Below are positions 18,101 through 28,576 of a DNA stretch of 64,000 nucleotides, piece after piece (within the stretch, counting starts at the first letter, position 1; the number at the start of each line of letters is the position of its first letter). The notes below the pieces were generated by a model that ran no database searches, was not told where the DNA came from, and was given only the letters and a program-made list of their open reading frames with translations. This DNA is from Kovacikia minuta CCNUW1 (lineage in GTDB: Bacteria; Cyanobacteriota; Cyanobacteriia; Leptolyngbyales; Leptolyngbyaceae): assembly GCF_020091585.1 (NCBI RefSeq), contig NZ_CP083582.1, positions 3,038,001-3,102,000 of the forward strand, in the 5' to 3' direction. The translations under genes and the position numbers were made by a program.

Positions 18101-20832
18101 CTCGGAGCCAGATGCCAAAAATATTCGCGCCGCAACAGCCCTGTTAATGGGGGGGTATGTGGGTCACTGGACAACCCATCTGCAAGAGTCGCTGCCCATC
18201 CTGCTAGATGGATATCAAGCAGGATGGGAAACTGGCAATCTAGAATTTATGGGCTACGATGCCCAGTTGTATTGCTTAAATGCTTATTGGTGTGGTCAAC
18301 CGCTGAGTGAACTTGAACCCCAAATTCACGCCTAGTTACCAACAGTTGTGCGACCTCCACCAATTTACGGCAGCAAACTGCGTTTTGGCTTACTGGCAAG
18401 CGGCTCAAATTCTCCTGGGTCAGTCAGAGGACAACATTCCCTTACGCCAGGATGCCTATGAAGCAAAAGTCCTGGCTGAGGCAAAAGTCGATTTTTACCG
18501 CCTCTGTTACTTTTATCTGTACCGCTTCACCTTGAATTACTGGCTGCGAGACTTTGCTAAAGCGGAACACGATGCTGTGCAAACTCGCCAGTATTTAGCT
18601 GGGGGGATGGGAAATATTGTTGAACCACTTCTATATTTCTATGATTCTCTGACCGTGCTGGCTAATCCTCCTGAATCGATCGCGGAGTCAGAGCCTGGGT
18701 GGCAGCGAATGCTAGACAATCAAGCCAAGTTGAAGGAATGGGCGCATTATGCTCCCATGAATTACTTGAACAAGTGGGAGTTGGTAGAAGCGGAGCGTTA
18801 TCGCGTCAGAGGGCAAATTTTAGCGGCAATGGATGCCTACGATCGGGCGATCGCCCTGGCAAAAGAGCATCAATATCTGCAAGAAGAAGCGTTGGCAAAT
18901 GAACTTGCTGCCCGATTTTATTTGGCTCAACGCAAAACCACCGTTGCTCGTGCTTATTTGAAGGAAGCCCACTATTGCTATATGCGTTGGGAAGCCTCAG
19001 CCAAAGTAGAAGCATTGGAAACCGAATTTCCTCACCTGCGAGAACACGTGCACTTGGGGGGGCGCTCTCCGGAAAGCCTGAGTTCCAGGACAACTACCTC
19101 AATCTCAACCAAACTAGATGCCTTAGATCTTGCCAGTGTCTTAAAAGCCTCTCAGGCGATCGCCAGTGAAATTTATCTTGATCAATTGCTGGCGACGTTG
19201 ATGAAAATCCTGATTGAAAACGCGGGTGCCCAAACGGGCTATCTCCTTCTGCAAACCCAAAATGAATGGTGTATCGAAGCCACTGGCTGCATTAATAATG
19301 AAAATGTTGCGGTATTGCAGTCTATTCCTCCAGGTAGGCGTGGTATCAAAGACCATCCCCTACCCACAGCCATCATCCACTACGTTGCTCACACCTTAGA
19401 AGGAATTGTGCTGGAGGATGCCGCTCAGCAAGGTTCCTTCAAAAACGATCCCTGGATTACGCAACACCAGACCAAATCCATTCTGTGTGCGCCTTTGCTA
19501 AAACAAGGAAGCCTGACGGGTATTGTTTATCTGGAAAACAATTTGGTGACGGGTGCATTTAATCCACAACGAATTGAAATGGTAAATTTATTGTCAACCC
19601 AAGCGGCAATTTCAATTGATAATGCACGGTTGCTTAAACAACAGGCGGAACTTAACACGTCGTTGCAGATGGAGATTGCAGAAAGAGAACGGGTTAAGAA
19701 GGAACGCGATCGCATCATTACCATTTTGGAAGTTTCAACGGACCACATTGGACTGTCTGATCCTGGGGGAACCCTTCTTTGGGCGAATGCCTTCTCGCGG
19801 AAAAAAATGGGGCTTTCGTCGAGTGATGACATTACTCAGTCCCGTATTTCCGATTATTATCCTGAGTGGGTATTAAAAATTATTCAGCAGGAAGGTTTGC
19901 CCACTGCAATTCGAGATGGAACCTGGGTGGGTGAAACCGCCGTGTTCGACAAAGATGGCAATGAGATTCCGGTGTCGCAGATGATCATTGCACATAAAAC
20001 CGCAGAAGGGAGTGTGGAATATTTTTCAACGGTGATGCGTGATATCAGCGCGCTCAAAGCGGCTGAAGTTGAAGTTCGCCAACTGAATGCAGAACTAGAA
20101 CAGCGGGTGATGCAACGAACAGCCCAACTGGCGGCAGCAAACAAGGAACTGGAAGCATTTTCCTACTCTGTTTCCCATGACTTACGGGCTCCCCTGCGGG
20201 CGATCGATGGGTTTTTGCGCATTCTACAAGAAGACTATGGTGCCCAACTGGATGCAGAAGGCAATCGCTGCATGAAAATTGTGCGCGATAATGCCAAGCG
20301 CATGGGTGAGCTAATTGATGATTTGTTAGCGCTTTCCCGCACAAATCGCCAGGAAATTTTGCCTCAGCTCATTTATCCCAATGAACTTATCTATAAGATT
20401 CTGAAGGATATGGAACTGGAGCTGCACGGACGTCAGGTGGAGTTTGAAATCGCTGATCTACCACTTTGTCAAGCAGACCTTTCGCTGTTGCGCCAGGTTT
20501 GGGTCAATTTGCTTTCCAATGCCATTAAATATACGCGCCATCGAACCCAGGCTCGAATTGAAATTGGATTTAGGGTCAATTCCGCAGAAATCACGTATTT
20601 TGTCCGGGATAATGGAACAGGATTCGATATGCGCTATGCCGATAAATTGTTTGGTGTGTTTCAGCGGTTGCATCGAGATGATGAGTTTGAAGGAACTGGG
20701 ATTGGCCTGGCGATCGTTCAACGCATTTTACATCGACATGGGGGGCGAATCTGGGTAGAAGCTGCTGTTGACCAGGGAAGTATCTTTTACTTTACGCTTC
20801 CTGCCATCTGTGTTCTTCCTCCAATCCCTTAA
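15137..20832 (+). pseudogene. Giant Ser/Thr kinase - AAA - GAF - PAS - histidine kinase, split by two frameshifts
   Basis: Three overlapping frames (15137-17677, 17586-18335, 18307-20832) add up to one signalling protein of about 1,890 residues. Order: Ser/Thr kinase ([18 protein letters not shown] where DFG is usual), AAA/NACHT-like ATPase ([11 protein letters not shown], then [11 protein letters not shown]), TPR-like helical region, GAF, PAS, HisKA (YSVSHDLRAPLRAIDGF) and HATPase (NLLSNAIKYT, RDNGTGFD, GTGIGLAIV). Break 1 is repaired by dropping one G at about 17626; the frame then reads [13 protein letters not shown]. Break 2, at about 18334-18338, is repaired by dropping one base near CCTAGTTACC. 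Both are single-base insertions, and every domain is otherwise intact, so this may be a working gene with sequence errors. A receiver gene follows 17 bp later. Confidence 0.85.
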
Positions 20833-20849
20833 CCCAAACGTTTGAATAT

Positions 20850-21329
20850 ATGTCCGATCAGCTCAGCTCTTCATCCAATGCTTCTTTATCGCCGAATTTA
20901 ATTTCGATTGTGTTGGTTGAAGATAACCCAGCTGATGCCGAACTGACGATTCGAGCATTACGTCGGGGAAAGATCAACAATCCCATTCATCATTTGAAAG
21001 ATGGAGTCGAAGCGCTCGATTTTTTGTTTTCTGAAGGGGCGTACTCCGATCGCCCCATTGACAGTTCCCCTAAAGTGATTTTGCTGGATCTCAAGTTGCC
21101 GAAGGTCAGTGGGTTGGAAGTGTTACGACGACTCAAATCTGATCCACAAACTCAAACAATTCCCGTTGTGGTGCTGACCTCTTCTGGGGAAGATCGGGAT
21201 TTGATCAATAGCTATGCCCTGGGCATTAATAGTTACATCGTTAAACCAGTTGACTTTGAGCAATTTAGTGAGGCAGTTCAACAAATTGGACTTTATTGGG
21301 TGTTGCTTAACCAGACCCTAGAAGGGTAA
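20850..21329 (+). CDS. Rcp1-like single-domain response regulator
   Basis: A 159-residue CheY-like receiver of the Rcp1 type: LVEDNPADAELTIRAL (acidic pocket), acceptor Asp in VILLDLKLPKVSGLEVL, Thr/Ser in VVVLTSSGEDRD and Lys in SYIVKPVDFEQF. Such stand-alone regulators accept phosphate from phytochrome-type kinases whose HisKA resembles that of the upstream gene. At 17 bp spacing it is almost surely the partner of that kinase. Confidence 0.93.
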   Translation: MSDQLSSSSNASLSPNLISIVLVEDNPADAELTIRALRRGKINNPIHHLKDGVEALDFLFSEGAYSDRPIDSSPKVILLDLKLPKVSGLEVLRRLKSDPQTQTIPVVVLTSSGEDRDLINSYALGINSYIVKPVDFEQFSEAVQQIGLYWVLLNQTLEG

Positions 21330-21494
21330 CAAACCTTTAACTTGCCCCACATGACTTCAGATGGACACCGTTCCAGGCGCGATCGCCAGATCCTAAGAGG
21401 GTGTTTGAAAAGTCCTACTGTCGGTAGCAAAGATGCGATCCCCCTAAGTCCCCCTGATTAAGGGGGACTTTAAGCCTGTTTCCCCCCTTTTTAA

Positions 21495-22665
21495 GGTAGG
21501 GCTGATTCTTTAGGGAGAAGAATTTAAGCTAAAGGGGAGGACGACTGGAGTATACCAATGGGTGTAGAAGCATTGATCGAACAACTCAAAACGATTCCCG
21601 ACTGGAGACGGGGCAGAACAGTGCAGTACCCACTGTGGTTGATGCTGTTGCTGAGCTTACTTGGAGTGATGAGCGGGTACAGTAGTCTGCGCGGTCTAGA
21701 GGACTTTATGAAACGGCACCAGCAAGAGGTTGCTGAATTATTTGGGTTAAGCAAAGCGAAACTGCCAAGTTACTCGACCTTGCGAGACATGAGCTTGCAT
21801 ATCAACCCCCAGGACGTTGCTCAAGTCTTCTTGGTGTGGGTCAAACAAGCTGTTTCCATTGAGGCAGGGCAGGTGGTTTCGATGGATGGCAAAGCTTTAG
21901 CGAGTACGGTGGAGGATGGTTATGGTCAGCAGCAGGATTTTGTCAGCGTCATCAGTGCTTGTGTACAACAGTGGGATGGCGTGATTGGTCAACTGAGCTT
22001 TCAAAATGGTAAAACCAGCGAGATTGTAGGTGTGCGTCAATTGCTGAAGCAACTCAACCTCAAAGGGGTGTGGGTCACCCTAGATGCCTTACACACTCAA
22101 AAAAACGGTGAGTCAGATTATCGAGAGTGAAAATCACTACTGTATTGGACTGAAAGCCAATCAACTCAAGTTACTCAAGCACGCCCAAAGCTGTGCCCAA
22201 ACTCAGTCCCCTTGAGCCACCATCATACTTGTGAGACCTCTCATGGACGGGAAGTTGAGCGTCAGGTGCGCGTTTTTGCTGCCCCAGTTGACGCTTGCCA
22301 AGGAGTGGGCGGGTTTAGCGGCATTTGTTGCGGTTGAGCGCTTTGGGATTCGGGAAGGGAAACCGTTCCATCGACAGTCCTGGTTTATCTTGAGCCGAGT
22401 CATTCCTGCTGCCGCTGCCGCTGAGATGATTCAAGCCCATCGGGGTACAACTGAAAATAAATTGCATTGGGTCAAAGACGTGGTGCAAGGGGAAGATACC
22501 TCTTTGATTCAAGCGGCACAACCCGCGACATTGATGGCATTTCTGCGGTCTTGGGCCATTTCCTTGTTTCGCAAAGCGGGCTACTCCTCCATCACCAAAG
22601 CCATGCGCTTGTGTAAACATGACCTTCCAACTCTTCTTTCCTTCATTTAGAGAATCAGCCCTACC
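21495..22665. mobile_element. ISAs1-like insertion sequence A
   Basis: A 1,171-bp element with ends GGTAGGGCTGATTCT and its complement, flanked by an exact 8-bp duplication CTTTTTAA (21487-21494 and 22666-22673). That length fits the ISAs1 family as I recall it. It carries one transposase gene with several frame breaks. Confidence 0.85.
21558..22650 (+). pseudogene. ISAs1-family DDE transposase, frameshifted
   Basis: About 364 codons, the normal ISAs1 size. LPSYSTLRDM, then MDGKALAST (first Asp) and LDALHTQK (second Asp) belong to the DDE fold; NKLHWVKDVVQGEDTS ends it. Break 1 is in an A7 run at 22099-22105 (one base out, +1). Break 2 is near 22207-22212 (one base missing). Break 3 is near 22290 (+1). 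Without repair the product stops after DALHTQKN and loses the catalytic Glu region. Confidence 0.8.
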
Positions 22666-22917
22666 CTTTTTAAGGGGGGTTAGGGGGGATCTCTGAGTGT
22701 TGCATCTTACAGTCCATACCTTTTCAAACATCCTCTAAGGGGACTTTAGAGTAACACTGCAAAATAGTGAGGAGAAGGGGTATCGCTGGTTCGAGACCGA
22801 TTCTCCGCTTGGGAATGGGAATTAAATAATATCGGTAATTTCAGGCGTAAGGGCTTAGCATTGGGTAGCGATGCTTGCAGCGATGGTAAAGTGCCCAGAA
22901 GTTCATTTAAATCGGTA

Positions 22918-23512
22918 TTATTTCGTACTTGTTCCTTCGTTCATTTTGATTTCCAATAATTTATCCAGTCCTTCCTGGAGAGCGGGGGGTGCGCCCATAA
23001 GAGAGCGATGCATATCCAGAATAACGGAGACTGGCACCTGACGATCGCGATGCTCATTTCTTTGCAGACAGAGCCAGAGCGGTGTATTTAGCCAAAATCC
23101 GGTGATGTAGGTAAAGCCTGCATCGCGGGCAAGGGCGATTGCCTCCCGTCGTTGCTTGCGAACCACATTGGTGCGCGTCAAAGATTGCCTCTGACACCTC
23201 CCTTGCCATAATTTGTTGAACAGTTTGACGAAACTGATTGCCAACTTCCTGCCAGACTTTGAGCCACGGACCTTGAACAGATTCATCTCCAAACAGGCAC
23301 GATCGGATCTGGTCTGTAGAAATTAGCCTGCGGTGGGCATCCTCCTGCATCAACTTCGCTGCCACCGTTGACTTACCACTCCCAGGAAGCCCGATGAGAA
23401 GAATCCAGGCGGGGGAGGGGAGTAGAGAGGGGTGAGGGAGGGGGGATGAGGGATGAATAAAGAGATTTGAAATTTGAAGTTTGAAGTTTGGATGGTTGGA
23501 TTTTTTCTTCAT
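22918..23512 (-). CDS. P-loop nucleotide kinase-like protein, frameshifted
   Basis: Two frames join into one protein of about 198 residues. WILLIGLPGSGKSTVAAKL is the Walker A loop; RRLISTDQIRSCLFG follows, and the second frame adds TNVVRKQRREAIALARDAG and the C-terminal RQVPVSVILDMHR. The layout resembles gluconate-kinase/PNK-type kinases that phosphorylate small molecules or RNA ends; the substrate is unknown. The break near 23172-23177 is repaired by removing one base (giving IFDATNVVRK). The N-terminal 35 residues are coded by dispersed repeats (CATCCCTCATCCCTCATCC and TTTGAAGTTTGAAG units), so the true start is uncertain. Confidence 0.72.
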
Positions 23513-23538
23513 CCCTCATCCCTCATCCCTCATCCTTC

Positions 23539-24838
23539 CTAAATCACCGTTCCATCTGGAATGGTTGCGTTCTTCAACACCACCACAATGCCGTTACGAA
23601 TATAGAACCCCTGATTCTCCCGTTCGGCTTCTTCCACCCGGTCTTTATTGATGATTTTCACATTGCAGCCAATGCGCGCATTTTTATCGATGATGGCACG
23701 CCGGATCAGTGTATCAGCCCCAATTCCGAGGGGGGGAAATGTGTCGGTGTAACAATCTTTCTCGGATAGGCGTTCGGTAAAGGGTTGGTAGTAGTCAGCT
23801 CCCATAATCAGGGCATCTTCGACGATACAACCAGATTCAACCCGCGATCGCACCCCCAATACAGAATGGGTTACCGAGCAACTTTTAAGGATAGAGCCTT
23901 CACTGACGATCGATTCTCGAATATGGCAGTCAAGCAGTTTGCTGGGAGGCAAAAATCGAGTACGGGTATAAATCGGTGCTTTTTCGTCATAAAAGCTGAA
24001 GGGTGGATGGGGTTGCTGGGTCAGCGCTAAATTTGCTTCATAGAAAGCTTCGATCGTCCCAATGTCTTCCCAATATCCGTCAAATAGAAACGCTTGAACG
24101 TTATAGTCCTGGGCAGAAGCCGGAATAATCTCTTTGCCAAAGTCCGTTTGTTCGGTAGACTGCCGCAGGAGCTTAGCCATCACCTCTTTTTTAAAGACAT
24201 AAATCCCCATGGAGGCAATGTAGGGAAACTGTTTTGCCTGTTCTGGCGCAAGCCCTAAAACAGTAGTATCAACCTGCATGGCAGTCAGGGCATCCCCCTT
24301 CGGCTTTTCGCTGAAATTGACCACTCGCCCGGAGGAATCAATTTTCATCAAGCCAAAATCTGACGCCCGTCGATTGTCCATCGGAACCACGGAAATGGTG
24401 ATGTCTGCGTCAGTTTCGCGGTGACGACGGACAAACTCACCATAGTCCATACGGTAGAGATGGTCACCCGATAAAATCAGGTACTCATCCACATCCCATT
24501 CTTGAAACAACCAGAGGTATTGCCGGACTGCATCTGCCGTCCCCTGGAACCAGTTGGGATTTTCTGGAGTCTGCTGTGCTGGCAGCACTTCCACAAACCC
24601 TTCGCTGAATCCCCCAAAGCTATAGGCACGAGAAATGTGCCGATTTAACGAAGCAGAGTTGAACTGGGTCAGGACATAAATCTTATAAATTTCTGAGTTG
24701 ACACAGTTACTGACAGGAATATCAATCAAGCAAGTACTTGCCTGCGATCGGCACAGCAGGCTTAGCTCGTTGCTTCGTCAATGGATAGAGGCGAGTTCCT
24801 GCGCCACCGCCCAAAATAATCGCTAATACTTTTTTCAC
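23539..24838 (-). CDS. glgC: Glucose-1-phosphate adenylyltransferase (ADP-glucose pyrophosphorylase), one frameshift
   Basis: Makes ADP-glucose from glucose-1-phosphate and ATP, the committed step to glycogen. From GTG at 24838 the protein reads [19 protein letters not shown] and KRAKPAVP-like [13 protein letters not shown], then breaks. The other frame resumes at [19 protein letters not shown] and runs to the normal C-terminus, with [10 protein letters not shown] and [10 protein letters not shown] as substrate-binding segments. The total of 1,300 nt is 433 codons plus one base. The break near 24729-24734 is a single extra base. glgC is usually single-copy and important in cyanobacteria, so a sequence error is more likely than gene death. 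Confidence 0.92.
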
Positions 24839-25161
24839 AACGACCCCCTTCCACCAGGCTGCGATCCCACCTCTAGTGTGAGGCGGGATGGCACAGTTTG
24901 CAAGGAGTCTAGATAACAAGAATGCGGATTTTTAAGCCCAAATTCATTTTGCTTTAGAGGGTTCTCAGCTAAAACTCAGTCAGGTAGGCATTAATAAACC
25001 TTAGCAAGCACCTGCACCGAGCTGGCAGATGATTTCCTTCTCCAGGAAAATTAACTTCCTTAGATAGACACATCCTGTTAGCCTGGACATTAGCCTTAGA
25101 TAGCAAGAGAAATTTCGTCATCATCACCGTACACGACACAAGGAGATCACCTTAGTGAAGA

Positions 25162-26172
25162 TTGGACAGTCGGGAAAGCTCCCGCCTCCGCTGGGTCACA
25201 TTAGGCTCAAGTGAGGCACTTGTGGATGAAGGATTGGATGTATTGCATGGGCTAAAGCAACCTTCCAAAACGCTTCCTTGTCGCTACTTTTACGACGATC
25301 GTGGGTCTGATTTGTTTGAGCAGATTACTGACTTACCAGAATATTACCCAACCCGCACAGAGCAGTCGATTCTGGAAAATTGCGCCCTAGAAATTGCCCA
25401 ACTAACCGGCTCCTGTGAACTGGTAGAATTGGGCAGCGGCAGCTCTCGCAAAACCCGCCTGCTGTTGGAAGCTTACAGCCAACTTCATACCCAGTTGCAA
25501 TACTGCCCAATCGATGTCAGTGCTGGAATCCTGAGAACAACCGCCCTGGAACTGTTACGCCAGTATCCCAAACTCAGGCTTTGTGGTTTGGCAGGAACCT
25601 ACGAACAGGCATTGGCCCACCTTCCCCCAGCAGAGCTGGAAAACCGGATGCTGATTTTTTTGGGTAGCACGATCGGGAATCTGAGTGCAGAAGCCTGCGA
25701 TCGCTTCCTTACCCAAATTCAACACGCACTGAAACCAGGGGAGTATTTCTTGCTGGGAGTCGATTTACAAAAGGAAGTAAGCGTAATTGAAGCCGCCTAC
25801 AACGATGCCCAGGGAATAACGGCTGCCTTCAATCTCAATATCCTGAATCATCTGAATCATCGCTTTCAAGGGAATTTTGACCTGAACCAATTCTCCCATT
25901 GGGCATTCTATAACCCCGTTCAGCATCAGATTGAGATGCATCTTCGCAGCTTAAAGCATCAGATCGTGACGCTGAAGGCGCTCAACTTAGAGGTAACACT
26001 GGAAGCCGGAGAAACCATTCAAACCGAAATTTCCCGCAAATTTCATCTCCCAACCCTGACCACAACCCTGGAATCCCATGCCCTCCACCCCCTACACATC
26101 TGGACCGATCCACAGGCGTGGTTTGGTCTGTTACTCTGCCAGCGGCAATGCGTTGGAGCGGAATGTCCCTAA
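25162..26172 (+). CDS. egtD: L-histidine N-alpha-methyltransferase (ergothioneine synthesis)
   Basis: SAM-dependent trimethylation of histidine to hercynine, the first step to ergothioneine. About 336 residues. PCRYFYDDRGSDLFEQIT and LPEYYPTRTEQSIL are the EgtD signature, LVELGSGSSRKTRLLL the SAM site, and MLIFLGSTIGNL follows. The start is doubtful: the frame begins with TTG at 25162, but the ribosome site AAGGAG at 25139-25144 suits the GTG at 25155, which is one base out of frame. An extra base in 25157-25190 would explain this. No egtB is in the window. Confidence 0.92.
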   Translation: MDSRESSRLRWVTLGSSEALVDEGLDVLHGLKQPSKTLPCRYFYDDRGSDLFEQITDLPEYYPTRTEQSILENCALEIAQLTGSCELVELGSGSSRKTRLLLEAYSQLHTQLQYCPIDVSAGILRTTALELLRQYPKLRLCGLAGTYEQALAHLPPAELENRMLIFLGSTIGNLSAEACDRFLTQIQHALKPGEYFLLGVDLQKEVSVIEAAYNDAQGITAAFNLNILNHLNHRFQGNFDLNQFSHWAFYNPVQHQIEMHLRSLKHQIVTLKALNLEVTLEAGETIQTEISRKFHLPTLTTTLESHALHPLHIWTDPQAWFGLLLCQRQCVGAECP

Positions 26173-26441
26173 GGGGGAAAAGAAAAGAGCGCTGAGTATT
26201 ACAGGCTGAGTATTACAGTGGTTTTCAGATCAGTCAGCCCCATCTTGTGAAATGGGGTGGGAGGCTTCGCCGTGAGCTTTCGATTTGAGCACTCAGCCGA
26301 ACGGGGGGGTGGGGGTAATCCCCATGAAATCGGCTGTAAGGTTTTAGGTTGAGTAATCGATCCCAGGAAATGGGGCATCGGATTTTTCCTCTACCACCCC
26401 ATCTCGCTCTTCCTCCATCTACAACCGAATACCTGACCGGC

Positions 26442-26723
26442 TCAATTTGCGATCGCTTCTCGCAACGGCTGATGGCTAACCACGGTTGAAGATTCTTCCG
26501 CAGAACTGGTCAGACGAGTTTGAAGGTAGGCATACAGCCTTTCGTCTGCCTGGAAATAAAGATTGATCCCACCCCGGCGTTCTTCAGCAAAGACAATTTG
26601 GACTTGCTGCCGGGGAGAAACGAGAAAATTAATCCAATCCGCCGATTTGCGATGGGGGATACTGAGTTTGCCAAGACGAGAGCCGTCGGTTTCTACAACG
26701 CAGAACTGAACTTGGGCAGGCAT
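26442..26723 (-). CDS. Conserved-looking small protein, unknown
   Basis: A 93-residue soluble protein beginning MPAQVQFCVVETDGSRLGKL. The pattern of strands and one C-terminal helix (DERLYAYLQTRL) suggests a compact beta-rich domain. I do not recognise the family. It is alone, convergent with egtD, with a gap of 270 bp that holds short G-rich inverted repeats but no gene. Confidence 0.55.
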   Translation of the reverse strand: MPAQVQFCVVETDGSRLGKLSIPHRKSADWINFLVSPRQQVQIVFAEERRGGINLYFQADERLYAYLQTRLTSSAEESSTVVSHQPLREAIAN

Positions 26724-26943
26724 GGGAATGTCCTCAGAATTTTTTGAATCAGTGTTGAACCAGCTTTTGAACCAGTGTAGTTTGACTCTACATCAAAACA
26801 GTACACTTGTATTAAAATGATAACTTGCTTTTGTGGTTTGTCCAGGGGGTACTGGTTGCTGGTTGTTGGGCTTTAACCTGTACTCCCTACCCATTCGCAA
26901 TTACTTAAGTCAGAGAGAGTACAATCCTCTGGTTCTACCCCAT

Positions 26944-27636
26944 ATGAAAGCTAGAGCAAGACGTATGTCTAGACCAGATAAGACCAGCGATGACAGTTCT
27001 GTTCGCTACCTTGTCTATGTGATCAGCGCACTTTGTGCCGCTGGACTTGCTTTTAGTGTGCTGCGAATTCTGTTACCGTCCTTACGGGTAGTTGTCCCCA
27101 TTCTGGTGGGATGGTGGCTCTGGCAACGTTTTCGCAACTTCCAGAAGAGCCAGCAGGATGCGTTGAATGCCATTTTTTATCAACTCATTCAGGAGCATCA
27201 GGGGCGGGTGACGGTGCTCGATTTTGCGATGTCTACACAGCTTTCGGCAGTTGCAGCACGGGAATTTTTGGACGCCAGAGCGAAGGAATTTTCTGCCCAC
27301 TTTGAGGTAACGGAGCAGGGCGACACATTCTACGTTTTCCGAACCTTGAGATCGTACCCATTTCAGCCGTCTGCTGCAAAGCCAACCAATCCGCAGTCGA
27401 TCGTATCTGAAAAAATCTCCCCTTTGCCTGCGGAGCCGCTCACTCAAGCACAGTTGGCAAGGCGGTTAGGGGTAAATGCGGATACGATCAGGCGTAAAAA
27501 GTTCTCATCAGACCTGGCTGCATGGACTCAAACCCGCGATCCAGATGGATTTGGCTGGATGTATGTGGTTCAAACGCGACGCTTCTTACCGTCCGAAACA
27601 GTAGAAACAAAGGAGAGTAATTCCCCAGACTCATAA
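26944..27636 (+). CDS. Membrane-anchored protein with a C-terminal HTH-like domain, unknown
   Basis: About 230 residues from the ATG at 26944; the frame is open to 26833 and another ATG is at 26965. One hydrophobic stretch (YVISALCAAGLAFSVLRIL with VVVPILVGWWLW) gives one or two membrane segments. A cytoplasmic part has a winged-helix-like region (VTVLDFAMSTQLSAVAAREFL), and the C-terminus has LTQAQLARRLGVNADTIRR, a plain helix-turn-helix. It may be a membrane-tethered DNA-binding protein. I cannot name a family. Confidence 0.6.
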   Translation: MKARARRMSRPDKTSDDSSVRYLVYVISALCAAGLAFSVLRILLPSLRVVVPILVGWWLWQRFRNFQKSQQDALNAIFYQLIQEHQGRVTVLDFAMSTQLSAVAAREFLDARAKEFSAHFEVTEQGDTFYVFRTLRSYPFQPSAAKPTNPQSIVSEKISPLPAEPLTQAQLARRLGVNADTIRRKKFSSDLAAWTQTRDPDGFGWMYVVQTRRFLPSETVETKESNSPDS

Positions 27637-27846
27637 ACCTGCTGAATAGACTTTATCCCAGTCTCCACAGATTCTCTTCAAGCATGGACTACAAAGGGGT
27701 TACTTGCGCTATCCTAAGAAAGCAGTATTCACGACTTATCTTGTTTGGATTAAGCCGGTACTTTCATACAATTAACTGTCACCCTGATAGCTATTTGCAT
27801 AGAACGTACATCAACCAAACTTGCCTAAGCCTGGAAAACTCAACTT

Positions 27847-27918
<72 letters not shown>

Positions 27919-27921
27919 TAG

Positions 27922-28110
27922 ATGTCCATGTATGCAGACTACTTAATTGCCATGAAAGCTGGACAGATTTTTGCCGCAGGTGAACCACAGGACGTGATCA
28001 CAGTAGATATGGTACAAACAGTCTTTAATCTGCAATGCCAAATTCATCCTGATCCAATTGCTGGAACTCCAATGTGTGTGCCCATTAGTGCAAAAATGAG
28101 ACGAAGCTGA
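27922..28110 (+). pseudogene. C-terminal fragment of a ferric-siderophore ABC transporter ATPase (FecE/FhuC type)
   Basis: Reads YADYLIAMKAGQIFAAG, then DVITVDMVQTVFNLQCQI and DPIAGTPMCVPI, which matches the end of FecE-type ATPases just after the H-loop region. Walker A, signature and Walker B are all missing. The fragment begins 4 bp after the tRNA-Val 3' end, so it is a recombination or integration scar rather than a gene. Confidence 0.7.
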
Positions 28111-28264
28111 TAGAGATTGAAACTCACAATTCATATCGCTTATCCTGTGACTGTGATTTCTTTTGTTCTAGTAGACCTCTGCGTAAGTTCGGCAACCCTC
28201 TGGTTCGACAGTGCTGGAGACTGCGTGCTGAGTGCCAAGGAAGAACAGTAAGCGTATTTCCGCC

Positions 28265-28429
28265 GTGTACTACTAGCAGACTTCAAGCGAACAATCTGCT
28301 GATCCAGCACCGCAAAATTTTCCGCCTGCTCACGGGAGAAACACGAGCATAACCAAGGGTTGTAGGAATTTCAGCAAGGTTCTGGGGATTGTTCACAAGC
28401 TCCAATGCTGACCCAACTAGTAGAGCCAT
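28265..28429 (-). pseudogene. Serine recombinase N-terminal remnant
   Basis: From ATG at 28429 the frame gives AEIPTTLGYARVS, the catalytic-Ser YxRVS motif of resolvase/invertase recombinases. A shift of one base then gives REQAENFAVLDQQIVRLKSA, the next conserved segment, before it fades out. The rest of the catalytic domain and the DNA-binding domain are missing. The rest of the 28111-28576 gap shows nothing I can name. Confidence 0.6.
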
Positions 28430-28576
28430 CTTCCCAGTGTTCCTTTTTCCTCAAAAGAGTGTAGGGTTAAGCGCTTTTGATTGCACCATATTGAGTTTCT
28501 ATGGCGCATGAAGAAGCACAGCAGAATGAAAGACGATTCGTCGATGGACTGATCAACTAAAGCGGCGATCGCCTTT

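Larger units (their letters stand above)
21396..22736. repeat. Hairpin repeat (outer element A) hosting an ISAs1-like IS
   Basis: Ends AGAGGGTGTTTGAAAAG and CTTTTCAAACATCCTCT are inverted repeats with one mismatch. Further in, GATCCCCCTAAGTCCCCC and GGGGGGTTAGGGGGGATC also pair. The IS sits at the apex. The outer arms are almost identical to those at 38843-40172. Confidence 0.8.
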
